A stretch of DNA of 64,000 nt from Victivallales bacterium (GTDB lineage Bacteria; Verrucomicrobiota; Lentisphaeria; Oligosphaerales; Oligosphaeraceae). The stretch is taken from NCBI GenBank assembly GCA_017535315.1, contig JAFXUD010000069.1, positions 1 to 64,000 of the forward strand. The letters run 5' to 3'. The notes beneath the pieces were generated by a model. It did not search any database, was not told the DNA's origin, and saw nothing but the letters and a program-made list of their open reading frames with translations. Both the position numbers and the translations under genes were made by a program. Shown here piece by piece: positions 35,249 through 43,410 of the stretch (position 1 is the stretch's first letter; each line of letters opens with the position of its first letter).

Positions 35249-35697
35249 TCTATAGGCTTCTGCCTGTTTCTCTTGATTTCCGAATCGCGTTTCTTCTGCT
35301 GAAGGCGGCGTTCCTTGGAGGCGGCGGTAGGTTTTGTGCGGATGCGCTTCTTGGGAGGATACAGGGCCTTTGCAATTAACGCTGAAAGCTTTTCAAGTGC
35401 CAGCTCCTTGTTGTGGAGCTGGCTGCGTTCCTCCTGCACATCGATGAGCAGAATTCCATCCGCCGTAAGACGTGAAGACACCGCCTTGAGAAGACGCTGG
35501 CGCACATCCTCTGGCAGGGAGGGGGAGTGTGTTGCGTCAAAGCGCAGTTGCACGGCGCTTTCCGTCCTGTTGACGTATTGTCCGCCAGGGCCTGAGGCAC
35601 GTGAGGTGACGAAGATCAGCTCGGAGTCAGGGATGAAGATTTGTTCAACCGTCAAGCCATCGGTGGGATTCAGGTTGTTTTCGGTCTCTTGTGGCAT
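35245..35697 (-). CDS. arfB: Peptidyl-tRNA hydrolase ArfB-type ribosome rescue factor
   Basis: 150 residues. The release-factor catalytic loop GGQ is at 38-40 within TSRASGPGGQYVNRTESAVQ, and the protein lacks the codon-recognition domain of RF1/RF2. The C-terminus is a basic tail (PPKKRIRTKPTAASKERR onward) that would enter the empty mRNA channel of stalled ribosomes, as in YaeJ/ArfB. It hydrolyses peptidyl-tRNA on non-stop ribosomes. It begins 5 bases after the stop of the sugar isomerase gene, without a clear Shine-Dalgarno, so it probably depends on coupling. Confidence 0.92.
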   Translation of the reverse strand: MPQETENNLNPTDGLTVEQIFIPDSELIFVTSRASGPGGQYVNRTESAVQLRFDATHSPSLPEDVRQRLLKAVSSRLTADGILLIDVQEERSQLHNKELALEKLSALIAKALYPPKKRIRTKPTAASKERRLQQKKRDSEIKRNRQKPID

Positions 35698-35702
35698 AGA
35701 GA

Positions 35703-36596
35703 TTATGCGGGGTTGGGAATCAATTTACCGCCGCGGCAGTCCTTGAGGTAGTTCAGACCATAGACCTGTCCAGTCATCTCCAGTTCGCCACGATAGACGG
35801 GGTCGTGCCATCCCTCGATGTCGATGGCTCCCTTGAAGCCAACCATCCTAAGTTCGGTGAAGATGTCCTTCCAGTTGGAATCGCCGAAGCCAGGCGTGCG
35901 GTGCCAGACGAATTTCTCGGGGGACATGAAGCCGTATTTGGCCAGCAGGTCGCGTCTGATGGTGGCGTCCTTGCCGTGGATGTGGATGAAGCGCTTGCCC
36001 CATTGTCTGATTTGCGGGATGGGGTCGATAAGCTGCGTCATCTGGTGGCAAGGCTCCCACTCCAGACCGATGTTCGGCAGAGGAATTGCCTCGAACATCA
36101 GTTCCCACGCGGATGGGTTGAAGGCGATGTTGAAATCCCCGCTGCCCCAAGTGCCGCCCATCGGGCAGTTCTCGAAACCGACTTTGACACCGAGGGCACC
36201 TGCCTTCTCGACGATGGGCGTCCAAACCTCTTTGAAGCGCGGGATGGAATCTGGCACAGGCACGCCAGGGACACGTCCCGTGAAGCCTGTGACAACATCG
36301 GTCTTGAAGAGATGCGCACATTCGACGAGGCGGTTGAGGTCCTTGCGGATCTGTTCAGCCTTCTCATCATCTTTCAGCGGGTTGCCGAAGATGGAGATGG
36401 CGCCGACCTTCACATGCGCTTCCTCAAGGATGGGCATAATTTTGTCCGCCAGCTCGACGGGATCGCGCTTAGCGGCGACGTTGTGCCCGAAGGTGAAGGC
36501 AAAGCTCTCAAAGCCGTATGGGATGATTTGACGCAGATAGCTCTCCGTCTTTTCGTTGACCTGCACGAGGGTGCCGACCAAAATGTCTTGTTCCAT
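35703..36596 (-). CDS. Sugar phosphate isomerase/epimerase (xylose isomerase-like barrel)
   Basis: 297-residue TIM-barrel protein. Metal-site patterns of the family are visible: ALGVKVGFENCPMGG, NIGLEWEPCHQM, RFIHIHGKDATIRRD and FKGAIDIEGWHDP. Longer than the 13034 and 42471 members and only distantly alike, so it probably has a different substrate. AAGGAG stands 9 bases before the ATG. Cytosolic. Followed by arfB. Confidence 0.85.
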   Translation of the reverse strand: MEQDILVGTLVQVNEKTESYLRQIIPYGFESFAFTFGHNVAAKRDPVELADKIMPILEEAHVKVGAISIFGNPLKDDEKAEQIRKDLNRLVECAHLFKTDVVTGFTGRVPGVPVPDSIPRFKEVWTPIVEKAGALGVKVGFENCPMGGTWGSGDFNIAFNPSAWELMFEAIPLPNIGLEWEPCHQMTQLIDPIPQIRQWGKRFIHIHGKDATIRRDLLAKYGFMSPEKFVWHRTPGFGDSNWKDIFTELRMVGFKGAIDIEGWHDPVYRGELEMTGQVYGLNYLKDCRGGKLIPNPA

Positions 36597-36623
36597 TGTT
36601 GTTTTCTCCTTGGGTTGTATGTT

Positions 36624-36643
36624 TCACCTGGCGCTGAAGCGCC
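36624..36643. repeat. Perfect hairpin in the spacer before the sugar isomerase
   Basis: Around 36628-36647 the spacer reads CCTGGCGC-TGAA-GCGCCAGG, a perfect 8-bp stem with a 4-base loop, followed by CATAGGACCGG. It is directly beside three-hairpin element B and may be a worn relative of the CCTGTYCTGTGC family. Coordinates are within a few bases. Confidence 0.5.
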
Positions 36644-36686
36644 AGGCATAGGACCGGTTTTAGTGCGGGTTAGGCAGTCCACTAAT

Positions 36687-36818
36687 GCGCCTTGCTGCTT
36701 CGCTGCGCTACGCGGCAGGGCGCAAAAGAACTGGAGGAATCGCCTGTCCCGTGGGTTCCGCTCGCGCCAGAGGTGCTCACTTCACCCACGGCTATGGTCT
36801 TGTCGCCGCTAACGCGGC
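36687..36818 (+). repeat. Three-hairpin dispersed element, copy B
   Basis: Hairpin 1 is GCGCCTTGCTGC and GCGGCAGGGCGC (36687-36723); hairpin 2 is CCGTGGG and CCCACGG (about 36749-36791), with the inner GCGCC-AGA-GGTGC; hairpin 3 is CCGC-TAAC-GCGG (about 36806-36817). The last hairpin runs into the end of the neighbouring phosphatase gene and supplies its stop codon. Confidence 0.8.
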
Positions 36819-38074
36819 TCTTCCAGCATGATCTCGCGGAATTTGTTGATTTCCTCCATCGTGACACCACAGGACTGGATGGCGAAGTTCTCCGCCTTTT
36901 CGCGCAGATTGGCCCCATCGTATTTTTTGATTCGTCCAAGATAGGCCTCGAACCATTCACGGTGGACTTTGTCAACGACGCCGCACGCCGACGAGAACCA
37001 TGTGGCCTCGTAGTCCTTTGCGAGTTCGTCCTCCTCGACGCCCAGCAGGGCGTTGAGCATGGTGGCAAGCACGCCTGTGCGGTCGGCCCCGCCGATGCAG
37101 TGGAAGACGATGGGGTAGTTGGCTTCGTCAATCATCAGAGTGAAGACGGTTTTGAAGCTTTTGTAGCCGTCGTCTGTAAAGAGGTAGCCATATCCGAATT
37201 TGCTGTAGGACCACTGATACCACTTGACGGTGGGGCCGAGCGGGGAGCCTGTCATGCCGTAGCACTCCATGTCGGAGCGGAGGTCGATGTCGGTCTTGAT
37301 GCCGAAGGTGTCCAGGATGAACTGCCTCTGCTCATCGTTGAGCTTGAGTTTGCCTGGTTCGCTGGGGGTGGATTTGATGAGGCGGATGAACTTGGGGTCG
37401 ATTTTCTCACCTCGCTTGATTTGCCTTTCCAGTTTCTGGCCCTGGTCGCCCATTCCCGCGAGTTTGCCCTCCTCGTGAAGCTGCATCACCTCATCCAGTT
37501 TGTAGTAAACAATTTGCGCATTGTGGTTCAGACCGCTTGTGCGGAACATCTTGCTCTGCTTGACGCGTCGTCCGTCGATGCCGATGCGTCCGCCAAAGTC
37601 GCGGGCATTGCGGACGGTGGCAAACTGCAGGAGGCGTGGAGCTCTGTCTTCCGTTTTAAAGGTTGAGGTGGCCTGGCCATCCTTGGTGGTGACTGTCCAC
37701 TCGTAGTTGCGGGCGATTTCGAGGTTGACGACCTGTGCGGTGAGCTTGTCGGTGGTTGCGGAGAAGAACAGTTTGCCGTCTGGCAGACGTTTCACGGTGA
37801 CGTTGTAGGTTTTGCCCTCGGCAGGGGTGGTGTCGCTCCATTCAAGGGTGAGGGGTTGCGGCAAATCGCCGCTATTGCTGACACGCATCGCCCTTGCTTT
37901 TTCTGGGTCGAATGACAATGCCTTGCGCTCCTCGCGGGACATCATGAGGAAGTTGCGCTGCGGCTCCTTGATGAGAGTGACTGTCGCGTCCTTTTTGGGC
38001 GAGAGGATGCTCAGTTCTGCCAGGACGGAGAGGATGGGAAGGAAGAACACAAGAAGGGATAGTTGTCGTTTCAT
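36809..38074 (-). CDS. Secreted protein tyrosine phosphatase
   Basis: 421 residues with a signal peptide (MKRQLSLLVFFLPILSVLAEL). An N-terminal Ig-like domain leads to a dual-specificity/Siw14-like phosphatase domain: NARDFGGRIGIDGRRVKQS, general-acid region around MTGSPLGPTVKWYQWS, and the P-loop HCIGGADRTG with catalytic Cys326 and Arg332 (C-x5-R). Exported members of this family act on phosphotyrosine or phosphoinositides; the target is unknown. GAGG precedes the start. The last four residues (EEPR) and the TAG stop lie inside repeat element B. Confidence 0.88.
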   Translation of the reverse strand: MKRQLSLLVFFLPILSVLAELSILSPKKDATVTLIKEPQRNFLMMSREERKALSFDPEKARAMRVSNSGDLPQPLTLEWSDTTPAEGKTYNVTVKRLPDGKLFFSATTDKLTAQVVNLEIARNYEWTVTTKDGQATSTFKTEDRAPRLLQFATVRNARDFGGRIGIDGRRVKQSKMFRTSGLNHNAQIVYYKLDEVMQLHEEGKLAGMGDQGQKLERQIKRGEKIDPKFIRLIKSTPSEPGKLKLNDEQRQFILDTFGIKTDIDLRSDMECYGMTGSPLGPTVKWYQWSYSKFGYGYLFTDDGYKSFKTVFTLMIDEANYPIVFHCIGGADRTGVLATMLNALLGVEEDELAKDYEATWFSSACGVVDKVHREWFEAYLGRIKKYDGANLREKAENFAIQSCGVTMEEINKFREIMLEEPR

Positions 38075-38091
38075 GGGAACCTCGCTAATTG

Positions 38092-38664
38092 TTAGACCAG
38101 GAACAGGAGCCAGCCCAGCAGGGCGGAGAGAAAAAGAATGCCGAACATATTGACTTTAAGTTTCTTCTGCAAAAAAAGCGTCAGAACAAAGATAAGTACC
38201 CCTTGCCAGCAGAGGCCGAATTGCCTCCCCTGGGTCCAGAGGCTGTTCAGAGGGGCGGAGAAGACTGAGGTGTTTGCAAAGAAAACCACGGCTGCCGCAA
38301 TCAAACCGACGACAGCAGGGCGTATGCCTGAAAGAAGGTTTTTCATCAGGGCGCTTTCCTTGAATTTATGCAGGAAGATGGCAGCCAGCATTGTGAGCAG
38401 AAAGGAGGGGGTGGCCAGGCCAAGCGTCGCCGCAAGGGAACCGAGGAAACCTGCCTGGCTGTAGCCGATGAAGGTTGCCGCGTTGAGGCCGATGGGGCCA
38501 GGGGTGACCTGCGCCAATGCCACCATGTTGGCGAACTCCGCCTCGTTGAGGAACTGTCCCTTGGTCACCAGTTCGTCTTGGAAGAGCGGAATCATCGCAT
38601 AGCCGCCGCCGAAGGTGAAGAGGCTGATTTTCGCGAAGAGGGAATAAAGGAGCAGAATCTTCAT
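38092..38664 (-). CDS. Chromate transporter half-protein (second gene)
   Basis: 190-residue membrane protein of the CHR family. N-terminal signature KISLFTFGGGYAMIPLFQDE followed by FANMVALAQVTPGPIGLNAATFIGY, then four or five hydrophobic helices. Together with the 193-residue partner it makes the split (short-chain) chromate ion transporter; its start overlaps the partner's stop by 4 bases (ATGA). Substrate is often chromate or sulfate, but is untested for short-chain pairs. Confidence 0.88.
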   Translation of the reverse strand: MKILLLYSLFAKISLFTFGGGYAMIPLFQDELVTKGQFLNEAEFANMVALAQVTPGPIGLNAATFIGYSQAGFLGSLAATLGLATPSFLLTMLAAIFLHKFKESALMKNLLSGIRPAVVGLIAAAVVFFANTSVFSAPLNSLWTQGRQFGLCWQGVLIFVLTLFLQKKLKVNMFGILFLSALLGWLLFLV

Positions 38665-39242
38665 TTGGCAGGCGGCTCCTCTGTTTCGCTGCTTTTGAAC
38701 AGCAGGGGAAGATAGGCGGCGGACAACCCCACCAATGCACCGATGACAACCAGCAGGATGGCGTTCATCTCAAAGAAGACCATCGCGATAAAGCCGAAGA
38801 TGGCTATTGCCTCCGCCAGACGGTTTTTCAGAGCCTGTTTTGCGAGCTTGATGGCGGACAGAAGAATCATCGCCGCCACGGCGGCGCGCACCCCCAGGAA
38901 GATGTGGCTGATTGTCTCGTTGTCATCCAGTTTGGTCAGGAACATGGCAAGCAGGATGATGGCTACAAAGGGGGGCAGTATGACGCCCAGCGCCGAAAAG
39001 AGTGCACCTGTTATTCCTGCGACACGGTAGCCAATCAGGACTGCCATGTTGATGGAGATGATGCCTGGAAGGGACTGCATGACCGCCACGGTGTCCAGCA
39101 TGTCATTGTCGCTCAGCCAGCCCCGTTTCTCCACAAACTCTTTGGACATGATGGGGAGCATCGTCAGCCCGCCGCCCAGCGCGACGGCGGAGATGCTGAA
39201 GAACACTCTGAAAAGCGTGAGATTTTTGGAAAGGCTGTTCAA
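38661..39242 (-). CDS. Chromate transporter half-protein (first gene)
   Basis: 193 residues, membrane protein homologous to the second half. Signature VFFSISAVALGGGLTMLPIM and LDTVAVMQSLPGIISINMAVLIGY. The start is a TTG at 39242 with AGGA 9 bases upstream; the next Met would remove the first conserved segment, so the TTG is preferred. Translationally coupled to the next gene by ATGA. The two halves probably insert with opposite topology and act as a heterodimer. Confidence 0.87.
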   Translation of the reverse strand: MNSLSKNLTLFRVFFSISAVALGGGLTMLPIMSKEFVEKRGWLSDNDMLDTVAVMQSLPGIISINMAVLIGYRVAGITGALFSALGVILPPFVAIILLAMFLTKLDDNETISHIFLGVRAAVAAMILLSAIKLAKQALKNRLAEAIAIFGFIAMVFFEMNAILLVVIGALVGLSAAYLPLLFKSSETEEPPAK

Positions 39243-39271
39243 TGCGTGAAATCCTAGTTGAAGAAGGGGCG

Positions 39272-40321
39272 TTATGCTTCATGCATCATCTTCAGGCATT
39301 TGGCGATGATGCTGCCGCGGGCGGCTCCCAGTTTGCGGGAGTCTGTTGTTCGCATGACAAAGGAGATGCATTTTTCATTGGTCAGCGAAACCAGCAGCTT
39401 GAATACGGATGGCGCATATTTGGGGAAGAAACCCAGCTCCGTCCCTAGAAGCAGGTTGGAGAGGGCGTTCAACGCCACGTTTTCGGGGATGTTCCCTAAA
39501 TGTGCCTTCAGGGAATCATAGTAGCTTTTCAACCTGGTGTACAGGTCGTATGAGTAGTGTTTCAGAAGGCATTTGCGTGCATTGCACTCAATGCTGTTCA
39601 GCATCATCGCCACATCGTGGGCCTTCTGGACAATCTGTTCAGGTGTGTCGGAGGGAGAATAGATCACCGAGCACTCGTAAAAACCAGTGAAGGGGGTGCC
39701 GTCCTTTGATGCGTGCATCGGAGTGATGGAAATGTCGAAATATGGTGCGGATTGCGCGAGGTACCTGTCATAACGGAGCATGTTGAAGGCTGGAAGGTGC
39801 GCGTAGAAGGTACATTCGGTGAGGCGGAACTTGTCGCCCAGGAAGACGGTGTAATCAACCTGGTCCAACATCGTTCTTAGCGTCTGTAGTGCCGCGTATG
39901 ACGGTGGCCCGTTGAACCATCTGTGAAGCCTGAATGTCTCCTGGCCTGTTGACCATGCGGAGAACTTCAAGTTATCTGTGCAATACAGGAAAACCTGCGA
40001 TTGGGCCTCCGAGATATCCGACGCAACGATTTTCTTGGAGACAAGCACCTTTATCAGGGGAGGCGGCAGCATGGAGGCGACCAGGCAGTTGGTCGGCTCG
40101 ATTCCCGATTCCCCGAAATATGCGTTGAATTTTGCGTAGAGACGGCGACAGGCTGGAGAACTGAAGAGGGGCTTCTGCTTGTTGGGAGCCTCTTCTTCCT
40201 GGAGTTCATCTGCACCATAGCACACGTTGCTGCCCAGACAGGTCGAGAGAATCACCCCGCTCTCATCCTTCTGAGGCAGCCAAGGCAGCTTGGAACATAA
40301 TAGCTCTGAAAATCTCTCCAT
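39272..40321 (-). CDS. Protein of unknown function
   Basis: 349 residues, no family recognised, no signal peptide or membrane helix. A segment after residue 180 reads SAPYFDISITPMHASKDGTPFTGFYECSVIYS, suggesting a PAS/GAF-like or beta-sheet domain, and the C-terminal third is helical. Cys-containing motif CIGxN-like residues near the start (STCLGSNVCYG) are not a known metal site. It stands apart from the chromate transporter genes by 29 bases. Its ATG directly abuts a 9-bp tandem CTAG array with no Shine-Dalgarno. Confidence 0.6.
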   Translation of the reverse strand: MERFSELLCSKLPWLPQKDESGVILSTCLGSNVCYGADELQEEEAPNKQKPLFSSPACRRLYAKFNAYFGESGIEPTNCLVASMLPPPLIKVLVSKKIVASDISEAQSQVFLYCTDNLKFSAWSTGQETFRLHRWFNGPPSYAALQTLRTMLDQVDYTVFLGDKFRLTECTFYAHLPAFNMLRYDRYLAQSAPYFDISITPMHASKDGTPFTGFYECSVIYSPSDTPEQIVQKAHDVAMMLNSIECNARKCLLKHYSYDLYTRLKSYYDSLKAHLGNIPENVALNALSNLLLGTELGFFPKYAPSVFKLLVSLTNEKCISFVMRTTDSRKLGAARGSIIAKCLKMMHEA

Positions 40322-40328
40322 ATGTGAT

Positions 40329-40437
40329 TCTAGATTGACTAGATTGACTAGATTGACTAGGTTATCTAGATTATCTAGGTTATCTAGGTTATCTAGATGA
40401 TCTAGATTATCTAGGTTATCTAGTCACTCTAGCTAGT
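40329..40437. repeat. 9-bp CTAG tandem array
   Basis: Twelve consecutive 9-mers of the form CTAG(A/G)TT(G/A)(A/T): three CTAGATTGA, then alternating CTAGGTTAT and CTAGATTAT, ending CTAGTCACT, CTAGCTAGT. CTAG is the scarcest tetranucleotide in many bacterial genomes. The array lies between the 221-residue gene's stop and the start of the 349-residue gene. Confidence 0.9.
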
Positions 40438-40444
40438 CCTAATC

Positions 40445-41110
40445 CTATTCGTTGGGCTTGTCCTTCTTCTTTTTCTTGCCGCCCTTCTTGGCGTCCTTGG
40501 GATCCTCTTTGTCTCCCTGGATGACGGGTTTATTGTCTTTGGGTTCATCCTTCTTGCCGTCGTCATAGCCTTGGAAGAAGCTGAAGTAATCGACATAGTC
40601 GATGTTGGTCTTCATGCCTTCCATCGTGCCCGTGAAAGTCTGGGCTTCCTGGAAGAACTTTTGAGCTCTTTTCTCATTGTTTTGCGCGGAGGCCGCCTCG
40701 CCTTTTTTCTGCAGTTCGGAGTATTTCTTCCAAAGCTTGTTATACTCCTTGACCCAGGGTTTCTTGATCTTCTCCGCGATTCTCTCGTGTTGTCTTCTAG
40801 CGCGTTCGAGTTTCTTCTCCAGCTTATCGACGTTTTTCTCGCTCTTCTTGTCCCCGCCTTCGGCGAGGGTTCTGCTGGCCTCCAGTTCCCTGTAGATGCC
40901 CATGATTTCATCGTGGCTGGCAATGAGTTCCTTCAGGTTTTTGTTGCGGCGTGCGGCCTCAAGTCTCACATCATCGATTTTGGGGCATTTGTCAGGGCGC
41001 TCGAGCTTCAGGCTTCCATCGTCCTCATTTTTTGCGTCCAGAGCGAGAAGGGGCAGGGAACAGGCAAAAAGGAACGCCAGAAGCAATTGGGTAAAATGTT
41101 TGAGGTTCAT
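40445..41110 (-). CDS. Secreted coiled-coil protein of unknown function
   Basis: 221 residues with a signal peptide (FTQLLLAFLFACSLPLLALDA). Residues about 50-150 are charged heptads typical of a coiled coil (EKLEKKLERARRQHERIAEKI), and the tail is Lys-rich and low in complexity (GGKKKKKDKPNE). A Cys is present inside the signal core but not in a convincing lipobox. AAGGAG precedes the ATG; 12 bases behind the esterase gene, so co-transcribed with it. Possibly a periplasmic scaffold. Confidence 0.6.
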   Translation of the reverse strand: MNLKHFTQLLLAFLFACSLPLLALDAKNEDDGSLKLERPDKCPKIDDVRLEAARRNKNLKELIASHDEIMGIYRELEASRTLAEGGDKKSEKNVDKLEKKLERARRQHERIAEKIKKPWVKEYNKLWKKYSELQKKGEAASAQNNEKRAQKFFQEAQTFTGTMEGMKTNIDYVDYFSFFQGYDDGKKDEPKDNKPVIQGDKEDPKDAKKGGKKKKKDKPNE

Positions 41111-41122
41111 CGTTGTGTCTCC

Positions 41123-42433
41123 TTATTTGGTGAGAATACCCTTCATCCAAGCCTGCGCGTCCGAATAGCTTTTGCGGGTGGAATGTCCCATGTCCAATTC
41201 ATTGACGATGGCTTTGTCAGTGGAAGGAATGCCGTTGAAGGCTGCATAGACGGAGGAGGGGCTGCAGGTCATGTCGATGAAGCCGACGATGACACGGATG
41301 GGGGACTGAATGTGGCTCGCGAAGTTGACGGCATCGTAGTAGCCGATCCAGCCGTCTGTCTCCTTGTCAAAGGCGGTGGTGCCGTCTGCGTTTTTGATCA
41401 AGAAGGTGTTGCGGTATTGAGGCCAGCCCGCGCGGCGTCCAGCATTGACGCCGAAGTGGTCGCACATTGCGGGAACATTGCAGACGACCGCTGCAAAGCG
41501 GCCTGTGAGACCTGCCTGAATGAAGCCGAAGGCGCCGCCTTGGCTGCTGCCATAGTAGCCGATGCGGGCAGCATTGACCTCGGGCCTGTTGGCCAGCCAT
41601 TCAATGGCGCGTGCGATGCCAATGATGGGGCGGTGGAAGAAGGTGGCCTCGCGATTCTTGCCGCCGTGGAACATGTAGATGCCTGGCTTGTTCAGCTCCG
41701 CATAGGATTCCTTTACCGTCTTCCCCTCGATGTACGGGTCGTAAGGGTGGACGTTCATATAGAGCGTGACAAAGCTGTTGTCCTGGCTGGGGGCTCCGTG
41801 GCCTGGACCTGCGCCTGGGACGCTCACGATGGCGGGCATCTTGCCGTCCTTGGCCTTTGCGGGGATAGTCAGGAAGCCATAGACGCGTCCGCCAGGCGCG
41901 GCGAACGAGACCTTGTAGCAGGTGTGTTCAGCATTGCTGAACTTGTCCAGCTTGGTCATCTGCGGGTCAAGCGGGCACTCCTTCTCTGCCTTTTTCAACT
42001 CGCCCTTCCAGTAATCCATGAAATCAGCGGGCTTTGGAGCCGCTGGCTGAATCTTTGTCGGTTCAAAGCCAGCCGTGCAGATGTTGTTCTTCAGATTTTG
42101 CTTTTTGCCATCCTTGTCCGTATAGGAGCAATAGATAGTCAGGTTGAGGAAGCCAGGCTTGTCCATCGTTCCCGTGAAGGTCGTTGTGGGGGATTGTGTC
42201 GTGTCGATGTTGCCCGTTTTGAAGACGGTCACGTTGTCGTTCGTCAGTTTGTATGTGGCTTGTTTAGCGAGTGGCTCGTTGGCGTCATCCGTGAAAGCTA
42301 TGGTGAAAGTGGCTGTTTCGCCGCATTTGTAGAGCTGGTCAGTTTTGTCCAGCGTGATTTTTACAGAGGGTGCGGCGGAGAGCAGGGCGGCTGCTGCCAA
42401 AAAAGTTCCGAAAAGCTGTTTGGTGATTGTCAT
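41123..42433 (-). CDS. Secreted acetylxylan esterase / cephalosporin-C deacetylase-like
   Basis: 436 residues with a signal peptide ending near LLSAAPS. An N-terminal Ig-like domain precedes an alpha/beta hydrolase of the AXE1/CAH type: nucleophile Ser in GYYGSSQGGAFG, an Asp-bearing strand VGFIDMTCSPSS, and the catalytic His in MGHSTRKS. The oxyanion region is VPGAGPGHG. Likely removes acetyl groups from xylan or other glycans. AAGGAG lies before the ATG. It is followed closely by the coiled-coil gene and preceded by a sugar isomerase. Confidence 0.88.
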   Translation of the reverse strand: MTITKQLFGTFLAAAALLSAAPSVKITLDKTDQLYKCGETATFTIAFTDDANEPLAKQATYKLTNDNVTVFKTGNIDTTQSPTTTFTGTMDKPGFLNLTIYCSYTDKDGKKQNLKNNICTAGFEPTKIQPAAPKPADFMDYWKGELKKAEKECPLDPQMTKLDKFSNAEHTCYKVSFAAPGGRVYGFLTIPAKAKDGKMPAIVSVPGAGPGHGAPSQDNSFVTLYMNVHPYDPYIEGKTVKESYAELNKPGIYMFHGGKNREATFFHRPIIGIARAIEWLANRPEVNAARIGYYGSSQGGAFGFIQAGLTGRFAAVVCNVPAMCDHFGVNAGRRAGWPQYRNTFLIKNADGTTAFDKETDGWIGYYDAVNFASHIQSPIRVIVGFIDMTCSPSSVYAAFNGIPSTDKAIVNELDMGHSTRKSYSDAQAWMKGILTK

Positions 42434-42470
42434 GATGGGACTCCTTAAGCTGTATGGACTTAATGTTGAA

Positions 42471-43304
42471 TTATTGTGCGGACTGGGCGGTCATTTCGTC
42501 CATCTTGCGGAAGAAGGCGACCTCCTTGCGTGCGTTCTCCTCGAAATCCTGAGGCTCGCATTTGAACTCGCAGTGGATGGAGATGGGCTTGTCCCAGTTC
42601 TTTTGGTGCAACCAGGTGAAGACAGCCGTCCAATCGACGCATCCGTTGCCAGCGGTCGTCCAGAAGTTTTGGACTTTGCCGTGGCCGTTTACTTCGACCC
42701 TGTCCAGGCGCACGTCTTTGACGGAGATGGCCTGCAGCCAGGGGGTGAGCATCCCGTATGCGCGGGTGAAGTCCTCGCCTTCGGCACGCATGTGGCCAGC
42801 GTCAAGATATGCACCGAAGACGGCGGGGTCCATGCCTTCAAGGAGGTGTGCGAGAGAGGCGCCGTTCAGGCCCATGTAGCTGTTGCTATGGGTATGGTAG
42901 AGGATGCGGATGTTGTGCTTGCGGGCCAATGGAGCCCAGGAGCGCAGGATTTCACGGCAGTCCAGGAGTTTCTCCTGGTAGTCGTCCTTTTCGGCCATGT
43001 AGCGGAAATAGCCCAGTTTCAGGAGGCGCACATCTGCTTTGTCCATTGCTTCGAGCACTTCGGGGACATACTGCATGTCGGGGCTGGTCCAGTCGCCAGG
43101 GGCGGTGACCATCGGAATCCAGAGACCTGCTTCGCGCATTTTTGCCACCGCCTTTGGCATCTCCTCCAGCGCGTTTTCAGGCGAGACTGGGTATTCGGGA
43201 CGGACGCAGAGGTCGTAGCCGTCCAGTCCCCATTCTTTCGCTGTCGCGATGAGCTGGTCGATGGCTTTTTCCTTCAGCATCTTGGTGAACATGATGAAAC
43301 GCAT
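42471..43304 (-). CDS. Sugar phosphate isomerase/epimerase (xylose isomerase-like barrel)
   Basis: 277 residues, cytosolic TIM barrel. Family patterns: WGLDGYDLCVRPEYP, NIRILYHTHSNSYMG, VFGAYLDAGHMRAEG, AISVKDVRLDRVE and KPISIHCEFKCE, giving His, Asp and Glu metal ligands. AAGGAAAG stands 6 bases before the ATG. First gene of a leftward set with the acetyl esterase, so it probably handles a sugar from that pathway. Divergent from proA. Confidence 0.85.
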   Translation of the reverse strand: MRFIMFTKMLKEKAIDQLIATAKEWGLDGYDLCVRPEYPVSPENALEEMPKAVAKMREAGLWIPMVTAPGDWTSPDMQYVPEVLEAMDKADVRLLKLGYFRYMAEKDDYQEKLLDCREILRSWAPLARKHNIRILYHTHSNSYMGLNGASLAHLLEGMDPAVFGAYLDAGHMRAEGEDFTRAYGMLTPWLQAISVKDVRLDRVEVNGHGKVQNFWTTAGNGCVDWTAVFTWLHQKNWDKPISIHCEFKCEPQDFEENARKEVAFFRKMDEMTAQSAQ

Positions 43305-43323
43305 GGTAGTCTTTCCTTTTTTG

Positions 43324-43351
43324 TTGAATAGCTATCGAATTGCATTATATT
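43324..43351 (+). promoter_or_regulatory. proA promoter
   Basis: TTGAAT (43324-43329) and TATATT (43346-43351) with a 16-bp spacer, 60 bases before the start codon and within the divergent spacer. The -10 is again embedded in GCATTATATT. Confidence 0.55.
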
Positions 43352-43410
43352 ATCTTCAGTACCTCTAATATAACACACAAAGAAAACAGTTCAACACGGA
43401 ATACGAAACA

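Noticed and set aside
28083-40437. Tandem repeats at 28083 and 40329 as CRISPR arrays
   Set aside because: Units are 9 or 14 bp with no unique spacers, and no cas genes are present.
40571-42448. A 625-codon open frame on the plus strand
   Set aside because: Antisense to the coiled-coil and acetyl-esterase genes; the real frames have signal peptides, ribosome sites and a nucleophile motif, while this one has none.
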